This document shows, piece after piece, positions 58,801 through 64,000 of a stretch of DNA of 64,000 bases. The number at the start of each line of letters is the position of its first letter. The first letter of the stretch is position 1. The notes below the pieces were generated by a model. The model was not told where the DNA came from. It saw nothing but the letters and a program-made list of their open reading frames with translations, and did no database searches. The position numbers were made by a program, and so were the translations under genes. Source of the stretch: an uncultured Rhizobium sp. (GTDB lineage: Bacteria > Pseudomonadota > Alphaproteobacteria > Rhizobiales > Rhizobiaceae); contig CAMFIE010000007.1 of the NCBI GenBank assembly GCA_945952315.1, positions 62,001-126,000 of the forward strand, in the 5' to 3' direction.

Positions 58801-60006
58801 TCAACGTTCCGCGAGAGCCGGTTCACCCTTCTTTTCACGCACCAGATTGATGAAGCGGCGGAAGAGGTAGTGGCTGTCCTGCGGGCCGGGGGAGGCTTCC
58901 GGGTGGTGCTGCACGGAAAAGACCGGCTTGCCCACAAGCCGCAGGCCGCAATTCGTGCCGTCGAACAGGGAAACGTGAGTCTCCTCAACGCCTTCCGGGA
59001 GGGAGTTCGAATCCACCGCGAAGCCGTGGTTCATCGAGACGATTTCCACCTTGCCGGTCGTGTGATCCTTCACCGGATGGTTCGCGCCGTGATGGCCCTG
59101 ATGCATCTTCGAGGTCTTCGCGCCAAGCGCGATGCCGAGCATCTGGTGGCCGAGGCAGATGCCGAACAGCGGCAAGCCGCTTTCCACCAGCTTGCGGATT
59201 GCCGGAACCGCGTATTCACCGGTCGCGGCCGGATCTCCCGGGCCGTTCGAAAGGAACACGCCATCCGGCTTCAAGGCCAGAACCTCTTCGGCCGAGGTGG
59301 TGGCCGGAACCACGGTCACCTTGCAGCCGAGGCCGGAGAAGAGGCGCAGGATATTGCGCTTCACGCCGAAATCCATCGCCACGATGTGATAGGCGGCATC
59401 CTTGTCGCCCAGCGTCGACACGCCTTCGTTCCACACCCAGGGCTGCTCCATCCAGGTGGAGGACTGGCCGGAGGTCGCGACCTTTGCGAGGTCGAGGCCT
59501 TCAAGGCCGCTCCAGGCCTTGGCTTCCGCCTTGAGCGCATCGAGATCGAACACGCCGTTCGGATCATGGGCAATCACCGCATTCGGCATGCCGTTTTCGC
59601 GGATCCAGACGGTGAGCGCGCGCGTATCGATGCCGCAGAGGCCGATCACGCCGCGGGCCTTCAGCCAGGCATCGAGATGCTTGGCCGCCCGGTAATTCGA
59701 GGGATCGGTGATATCGGCCTTGAAGATCACGCCGACGGCGCCATGGCGGGCGGCGGGCGTCAGGTCTTCGATGTCTTCCTCGTTGGTGCCGACATTGCCG
59801 ATATGCGGAAAGGTGAAGGTGACGATCTGGCCGAGATAGGAGGGATCGGTGAGGATTTCCTCATAGCCGGTCAGCGCCGTGTTGAAGCAGACTTCCGCCT
59901 GCACCTTGCCGGTCGCGCCGATGCCGAAGCCTTCGATGACAGTGCCATCGGCAAGAACGAGCATGGCGGTATGCTTGGGTTTCGTCCAGGGTGCGGTCGC
60001 GGTCAT
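58801..60006 (-). CDS. carA: Carbamoyl-phosphate synthase small subunit
   Basis: This 401-residue glutamine amidotransferase supplies ammonia to CarB. The N-terminal domain holds GYEEILTDPSYLGQIV, and the class I amidotransferase domain has the nucleophile Cys in GICLGHQ and the His/Glu pair in VQHHPEASPGP. ATG 60006 has AAGGGATAAAG upstream; the longer frame is rejected. It is divergent from yqeY across 315 bases. Confidence 0.97.
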   Translation of the reverse strand: MTATAPWTKPKHTAMLVLADGTVIEGFGIGATGKVQAEVCFNTALTGYEEILTDPSYLGQIVTFTFPHIGNVGTNEEDIEDLTPAARHGAVGVIFKADITDPSNYRAAKHLDAWLKARGVIGLCGIDTRALTVWIRENGMPNAVIAHDPNGVFDLDALKAEAKAWSGLEGLDLAKVATSGQSSTWMEQPWVWNEGVSTLGDKDAAYHIVAMDFGVKRNILRLFSGLGCKVTVVPATTSAEEVLALKPDGVFLSNGPGDPAATGEYAVPAIRKLVESGLPLFGICLGHQMLGIALGAKTSKMHQGHHGANHPVKDHTTGKVEIVSMNHGFAVDSNSLPEGVEETHVSLFDGTNCGLRLVGKPVFSVQHHPEASPGPQDSHYLFRRFINLVREKKGEPALAER

Positions 60007-60155
60007 CTTTATCCCTTTTCCGGCCGGCGGCCCTGTTCGGGAGGAAACAGGGCGGCAGGCGCAAATCGCGTGTCGCAACGAAAATCGCGCGTGAATAGGC
60101 GCGCGGGCAACCCGCGTTGACATGTGCCTGATGCTGATTTTCGTGCAGGTGATGG

Positions 60156-60184
60156 TAGATAGTCAGAAAGACACCGGGGGTCAA
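60156..60184 (-). promoter_or_regulatory. Sigma-70 promoter of carA
   Basis: Minus-strand TTGACC (60184-60179) and TATCTA (60161-60156) have exact 17-base spacing. Transcription would begin near 60149, leaving a leader of about 140 bases before the carA ATG; no terminator-like hairpin was noticed in it. Confidence 0.65.
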
Positions 60185-60233
60185 TCGGCTAAAAGCGCGG
60201 AAATCCAAGTTTCCCAACCCATTTCGCTTCGGC

Positions 60234-60262
60234 TTGCGGCTTTTGCCCATCACGCCTATGTA
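60234..60262 (+). promoter_or_regulatory. Possible promoter of yqeY
   Basis: TTGCGG (60234-60239) and TATGTA (60257-60262) are 17 bases apart, 60 bases before the yqeY ATG. Confidence 0.4.
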
Positions 60263-60321
60263 AGGGGCACTTTAGATGCATGCGCCGCGCCAGGGAGCGC
60301 GCGCCAGCCCGGAGACAGAAG

Positions 60322-60771
60322 ATGCGTGACCAGCTCACCGCCGCCCTCAAGGACGCCATGAAGGCCAAGGACAGCCTCAGGCTCTCCACCATTCGCCTCA
60401 TCCAGTCCGCGATCAAGGATCAGGATATCGCCCAGCGCACCGCCGGCAAGGAGCCGCTCGCCGATGGCGAAATCCTGCAGCTGATGGCAAAGCTCGTGAA
60501 GCAGCGCGAGGAATCCGCGCGTATCTATGAAGAAAACGCCCGCCCGGAACTGGCGGAAAAGGAACGCGCCGAAATCGCCGCGATTGCCGCCTTCATGCCG
60601 AAGCAGCTTTCTGAAGACGAGACCCGCGCGGCCATCGAAAAGGCCATTGCCGAAACCGGCGCATCCGGCATCAAGGATATGGGCAAGGTGATCGCGGCCC
60701 TGCGCGCCGCCTATGCCGGCCAGATGGATTTCGGCAAGGCCTCCGGCATCGTCAAGGACATGCTGAAGTAA
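60322..60771 (+). CDS. yqeY: GatB/YqeY domain protein
   Basis: This 149-residue protein has the YqeY fold: MRDQLTAALKDAMKAKDSLRLSTIRLIQSAIKDQDI, EELxK-type helices, and a C-terminal GKVIAALRAAYAGQMDFGKASGIVKDML tRNA-binding-like segment related to the tail of GatB. Its precise role is unproven; it is often linked to tRNA amidation. GGAG seven bases upstream sets ATG 60322. It lies between carA and dnaG, as in related genomes. Confidence 0.93.
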   Translation: MRDQLTAALKDAMKAKDSLRLSTIRLIQSAIKDQDIAQRTAGKEPLADGEILQLMAKLVKQREESARIYEENARPELAEKERAEIAAIAAFMPKQLSEDETRAAIEKAIAETGASGIKDMGKVIAALRAAYAGQMDFGKASGIVKDMLK

Positions 60772-60795
60772 ACAAGGTTCAGCGAAGGCGGCGGT

Positions 60796-61122
60796 TTATT
60801 CCGCTGCCTTCATCTGGCTCTCCATATAAAAGCGCAACACGGCGTTGATGCGGCTCTGATAGCCCGGCCCATCCTTCTTGAAGAACGCGAGGATATCATC
60901 GTCGAGGCGTATCGAAACAGCGCGCTTGACCTTCGGCACAACCCAGCGCGCCTTCGACCAGTCGACTTCCCAACCCACCCAATCCGGATCGTCGGCGAGC
61001 CTGGCCTCCAGTTCCTCATCCGTCATAGCCTTGACGCGAGCCCAATCCGTGCGATCTTCGCCACGGGCTATCATCTCCTCAATCTCGGCTACCGAATATC
61101 GTTTGATGTTTTTGTCGTTCAC
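60796..61122 (-). CDS. brnA: BrnA-family antitoxin
   Basis: This 108-residue protein has the BrnA layout: an N-terminal region with YSVAEIEEMIARGEDRTDWARVKAMTDEELEARLADDPDW and a C-terminal ribbon-helix-helix (KRAVSIRLDDDILAFFKKDGPGYQSRINAVLRFYME). It neutralises BrnT and represses the operon. Its start lies 44 bases inside the brnT frame; a downstream ATG at 61074 would shorten the overlap. Confidence 0.92.
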   Translation of the reverse strand: MNDKNIKRYSVAEIEEMIARGEDRTDWARVKAMTDEELEARLADDPDWVGWEVDWSKARWVVPKVKRAVSIRLDDDILAFFKKDGPGYQSRINAVLRFYMESQMKAAE

Positions 61123-61378
61123 TGCGATGCGCCCTTCTCGCTGAAATGATACGGCAGATTTGTCCTCGCATTACAAAAATGATTGTTACATAAGAAAATT
61201 CGTCCCGGCAGATGGCGCGGTATCGTATTTCGCCATTCCGTTCGGATGAAAACACCACATGGCTTGTCGCCAGCAACCGGAATGCACGCAAAAAGTCGAT
61301 TTCGTGCTTTTGGAGGTTCTTGAGGCGTTTCACCTCATCCCACTCGAAACCTGTGAACTGTGGATCGTCAACAATCAT
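61079..61378 (-). CDS. brnT: BrnT-family toxin
   Basis: This 99-residue RelE-like ribonuclease shows the BrnT pattern FEWDEVKRLKNLQKHEIDFLRA, HVVFSSERNGEIRYRAIC and RIISARRAHRSERQ. ATG 61378 is chosen by family length; a longer frame would include a hydrophobic stretch not seen in BrnT and would overlap the promoter. The pair lies between yqeY and dnaG. Confidence 0.92.
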   Translation of the reverse strand: MIVDDPQFTGFEWDEVKRLKNLQKHEIDFLRAFRLLATSHVVFSSERNGEIRYRAICRDEFSYVTIIFVMRGQICRIISARRAHRSERQKHQTIFGSRD

Positions 61379-61389
61379 CTCGAATGTCC

Positions 61390-61423
61390 ATACAAGTGTA
61401 TATACAGCCGTTGCGGCTGTCAA
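61390..61423 (-). promoter_or_regulatory. brnTA promoter with overlapping palindromic operator
   Basis: On the minus strand TTGACA (61423-61418) and TACACT (61400-61395) have a 17-base spacer. Over the -10 lie three half-sites, ATACA-AG-TGTAT-ATACA (61390-61406), forming two overlapping inverted repeats; the right one, TGTATATACA (61397-61406), is perfect. This is the expected binding arrangement for a ribbon-helix-helix autorepressor. Confidence 0.75.
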
Positions 61424-61550
61424 CAGGAGTCGAAAATAAGAATTTACTAACACAAATTATGTGCATGTGAATAGCGGGCATGCTTTTCTCGTCTTTCTGG
61501 TGCCGGGCGGGGAATGGTCCTATATGGTGGGGCTGAGACCTGAGGTGCCC

Positions 61551-63548
61551 ATGCGTTTTTCCAATGCCTTTCTCGATGAGATCCGCGACCGCGTTCCGAT
61601 TTCGGACGTGATTGGCCGTCGTGTGACCTGGGATCGGAAGAAGACCAATGCGTCGCGCGGGGATTACTGGGCCTGCTGCCCGTTCCATGGCGAAAAGTCG
61701 CCGAGCTTTCATTGCGAGGATCGCAAGGGCCGCTACCATTGCTTCGGCTGCGGGGTTTCCGGTGATCATTTCCGGTTTCTGACCGATCTCGAGGGCCTGA
61801 GCTTTCCGGAAGCTGTGCAGCAGATGGCCGATCTTGCAGGCGTTGCCATGCCGCAGCCGGACCCGCAGGCCGAGAAGCGCGAGAAGGAGCGCACATCGCT
61901 GCTCGATGTGATGGAGCTCGCGACCCGCTTCTTTCAGGATCAGTTGCAGGCGGCGATTGGCGCGAAGGCGCGCGCCTATCTGCGCGAGCGCGGGCTGACG
62001 GGCCGCACCATCGAGACCTTCCGTCTGGGTTACGCACCTGACAGCCGCAATGCGCTCAAGGAATTTCTGGCGGGCAAGGGCATCCCGAAGGAGCAGATCG
62101 AAGCCTGCGGTCTGGTGGTGCATGGGCCGGATATTCCGGTTTCCTATGACCGTTTCCGCGACCGCATCATGTTTCCGATCCTCTCTGCCCGCGAACGGGT
62201 GATCGCCTTCGGTGGTCGTGCGATGGCACCGGATGCGCCTGCGAAATATCTGAATTCGAACGAGACGGAGCTGTTCCACAAGGGCAATGTGCTGTTCAAC
62301 TTCACCCGCGCCCGCAAGGCCTTGCAGGGGGCGGATGGCGCGGGCACGGTGATTGCCGTTGAAGGCTATATGGATGTGATCGCGCTTCATCAGGCGGGCG
62401 TGCAGAATGCGGTTGCCCCGCTGGGCACGGCACTTACCGAAAACCAGCTTGATCTGCTTTGGCGGATGACCAGCCAGCCGGTTCTGTGTTTCGATGGTGA
62501 TGGAGCAGGCATTCGCGCCGCCAACCGTGCGCTCGATCTGGCGCTGCCGCATCTGAAGCCCGGGCGCTCGGTCGCCTTTGCGCTTTTGCCCGATGGCAAG
62601 GACCCGGATGACCTCGTCAAGCATGATGGCCGCGCGCCCTTTGACCGGGTGATCGAACAGGCGAAGCCGCTGGCCGAAATGCTCTGGAGCCGCGAAACCG
62701 CCGCCAACAATTTCGATACGCCGGAAAAGCGCGCCGAGCTGGAAGCACGGCTGAAGCAGATTGTCTCGGTGATTGCCGATGAAAATGTGCGCCGCCATTA
62801 CCAGCAGGATGTGCGCGACCGGCTGAACGCCTTCTTTCAGGGCGCGTCGCAGGCGCGCAATCCGGGCCGGGGGCGGCAGGGCGGCGACAGGCAGGGCAAT
62901 GGCCGCCGCGGCGGGCCCGGCCAGCCGGCACTTGGACCGGCTGCGGCGGGAACGGGCCTGATTTCCGACCGGCTGACCGGTTCGGTGATGGTGCGCGGCG
63001 ATACCGAACAACCGAAGCTGCGCGAGGCGGTGCTGGCGCTCACCGTGATCAATCATCCGCAATTGCTGCGGGAGGATTATGACGAAATCGCCCACATCGA
63101 TTTCAGCCATCGCGAATTGCAGCGGCTATGGTCGTCGCTGATCGGCGAGGCGGCCAATGCCGGGCGCTTCCTCTCGCGCGAATATATTCACGAGCGGCTG
63201 GAGGCACAGGGCTTTGGCGCGCTCGTCAAGTCCCTCGACCAGCAGATCCGCAATGCCCGTCTGTGGACGGCGACCGTTGAGGCCGCCCCTGAAGATGCCC
63301 GCGAGGGCTATAATCAGGCGCTTGCCTTCCACAAGCGCACCCGCGCGCTGCGCTGGCAGAAGATCGAGCTGGAGCGCGAGATCGCCGAGGCGACCGAGGC
63401 GGAAGATGCCGAGCGCGTCGACCGCCTCATGCGCACCCTGCAGGAAGTGCATCTCGAAGGACTGCGGCTTGAAAATCAGGACGCGATCATCGATGGCTTC
63501 GGCATTCTCTCCGGCCGGGTCAAGGGCGCTGCCACCAGCGCCCATTGA
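61551..63548 (+). CDS. dnaG: DNA primase
   Basis: This 665-residue enzyme makes RNA primers for replication. The CHC2 zinc ribbon has Cys43, His46, Cys64 and Cys67; the Toprim core shows VIAVEGYMDVIALHQAG and CFDGDGAG; a Gly/Arg-rich linker (~440-465) leads to the C-terminal DnaB-binding domain. ATG 61551 has GAGG upstream and the usual N-terminus MRFSNAFLDEIRDRV. It is followed by a convergent acyl-CoA synthetase. Confidence 0.97.
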   Translation: MRFSNAFLDEIRDRVPISDVIGRRVTWDRKKTNASRGDYWACCPFHGEKSPSFHCEDRKGRYHCFGCGVSGDHFRFLTDLEGLSFPEAVQQMADLAGVAMPQPDPQAEKREKERTSLLDVMELATRFFQDQLQAAIGAKARAYLRERGLTGRTIETFRLGYAPDSRNALKEFLAGKGIPKEQIEACGLVVHGPDIPVSYDRFRDRIMFPILSARERVIAFGGRAMAPDAPAKYLNSNETELFHKGNVLFNFTRARKALQGADGAGTVIAVEGYMDVIALHQAGVQNAVAPLGTALTENQLDLLWRMTSQPVLCFDGDGAGIRAANRALDLALPHLKPGRSVAFALLPDGKDPDDLVKHDGRAPFDRVIEQAKPLAEMLWSRETAANNFDTPEKRAELEARLKQIVSVIADENVRRHYQQDVRDRLNAFFQGASQARNPGRGRQGGDRQGNGRRGGPGQPALGPAAAGTGLISDRLTGSVMVRGDTEQPKLREAVLALTVINHPQLLREDYDEIAHIDFSHRELQRLWSSLIGEAANAGRFLSREYIHERLEAQGFGALVKSLDQQIRNARLWTATVEAAPEDAREGYNQALAFHKRTRALRWQKIELEREIAEATEAEDAERVDRLMRTLQEVHLEGLRLENQDAIIDGFGILSGRVKGAATSAH

Positions 63549-63562
63549 CCATTCGGGTTGCC

Positions 63563-64000
63563 TTATGCGGAGGCGTAGAAATCCTTGAAGCGCTCGCGCA
63601 ATGTGAGCTTGGAAATCTTGCCGGTCGCCGTCATCGGCAGGGCATCGATGAAGACCACGTCCTCCGGCACCTGCCATTTTGCCATGCGGCTCGCAATTGA
63701 GGTACGTACGTCATCTGCGCTCACCTCCGCACCTGCCGCCTTGACCACGCAGAGCAGCGGACGTTCCGACCATTTCGGATGGAAGACGGCAATCGCTGCC
63801 GCCGCCGTCACGCCGGGGCAGGAGAGGGCCGCCGATTCCAGCTCCAGCGAGGATATCCACTCGCCGCCGGACTTGATCAGGTCTTTCGATCGGTCAACGA
63901 TTTCCATCTCGCCGGTCGGATGGATCACCGAGACATCGCCGGTGCGGAACCAGCCTTCCTCGTCAAAGGCGGCTGCCGTACCCTTGGCGTCATTGTAGTA
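63563..64000 (-). CDS. Fatty acyl-CoA synthetase, C-terminal part (partial)
   Basis: The frame enters from the right edge and stops at 63563, giving about 145 residues of the AMP-binding enzyme C-terminus: DEEGWFRTGDVSVI, then DRSKDLIKSGGEWISSLELES and the catalytic-loop Lys in MTATGKISKLTLRERF. It activates a medium- or long-chain fatty acid as CoA thioester. The N-terminal adenylation domain lies outside the window. Confidence 0.92.
   Translation of the reverse strand, partial: YYNDAKGTAAAFDEEGWFRTGDVSVIHPTGEMEIVDRSKDLIKSGGEWISSLELESAALSCPGVTAAAAIAVFHPKWSERPLLCVVKAAGAEVSADDVRTSIASRMAKWQVPEDVVFIDALPMTATGKISKLTLRERFKDFYASA

Overview
The window reads as ordinary chromosome of an alphaproteobacterium of the order Hyphomicrobiales, most likely a member of the Rhizobiaceae (Agrobacterium/Rhizobium/Sinorhizobium group). 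This rests on recognisable proteins and neighbourhoods: a three-gene petABC operon with separate cytochrome b and c1, a BA14K-family protein, an LpcC-like core mannosyltransferase beside greA, a PetP/PetR-like MarR/OmpR pair, and an LsrB/VtlR-type LysR gene next to trxB followed by a candidate AbcR-type small RNA. Genes are densely packed on both strands, GC-rich, and often overlap by ATGA. No rRNA, tRNA, CRISPR array, transposase or prophage was seen.

Layout. 1-5.5 kb: the end of an unknown gene, trmL, and two related ABC exporters separated by a HigBA-type toxin-antitoxin pair; the first exporter is preceded by a 16-codon leader ORF. 5.7-8.6 kb: petABC (cytochrome bc1). 8.6-14.7 kb: apt, a small secreted NTF2-like protein, two MaoC dehydratase genes divergent from a Crp/Fnr regulator with a DUF2892 protein, a polytopic membrane protein and ychF. 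14.7-22.4 kb: pth, rplY and prs, with a periplasmic solute-binding protein and an intact HAMP-PAS-GGDEF-EAL protein lying between pth and rplY. 22.5-31.4 kb: a lipoprotein, an M24 peptidase homologue, pgeF, a MidA-like methyltransferase, lgt, ubiK, ybjN, proC and a CsaA-like protein. 30-33.5 kb: a MarR / response regulator / histidine kinase operon and a metallo-beta-lactamase hydrolase.

33.5-47.2 kb: a BA14K protein, cold-shock protein, DMT transporter, a 43-residue membrane microprotein, a degenerate EAL protein, aatA, a LysR/oxidoreductase divergent pair, an ArsR-Old Yellow Enzyme operon, the AbcR-like sRNA, lsrB, trxB, an Lrp regulator, lpcC and greA. 47.2-58.8 kb: an ArsR plus two SRPBCC genes, HicAB, carB with a terminator-like hairpin in its leader, a YpfJ-type metallopeptidase, a MATE exporter, and a lower-GC island with a 287-residue orphan protein divergent from a 598-residue RTX repeat protein. 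58.8-64 kb: carA, yqeY, BrnTA, dnaG and a partial acyl-CoA synthetase.

Functional themes are respiration (petABC), nucleotide supply (apt, prs, carA, carB), translation and RNA processing (trmL, rplY, pth, ychF, yqeY), envelope biogenesis (lgt, lpcC, pgeF, exporters) and stress or redox sensing (lsrB, trxB, ArsR-OYE, Crp/Fnr). Three type II toxin-antitoxin pairs from three families sit at junctions between housekeeping genes. The least explained items are the leader peptide before the ABC exporter, the RTX/orphan pair, the degenerate EAL protein, the carB leader hairpin and the 43-residue microprotein. All function calls come from motif recognition by eye; no database search was run.
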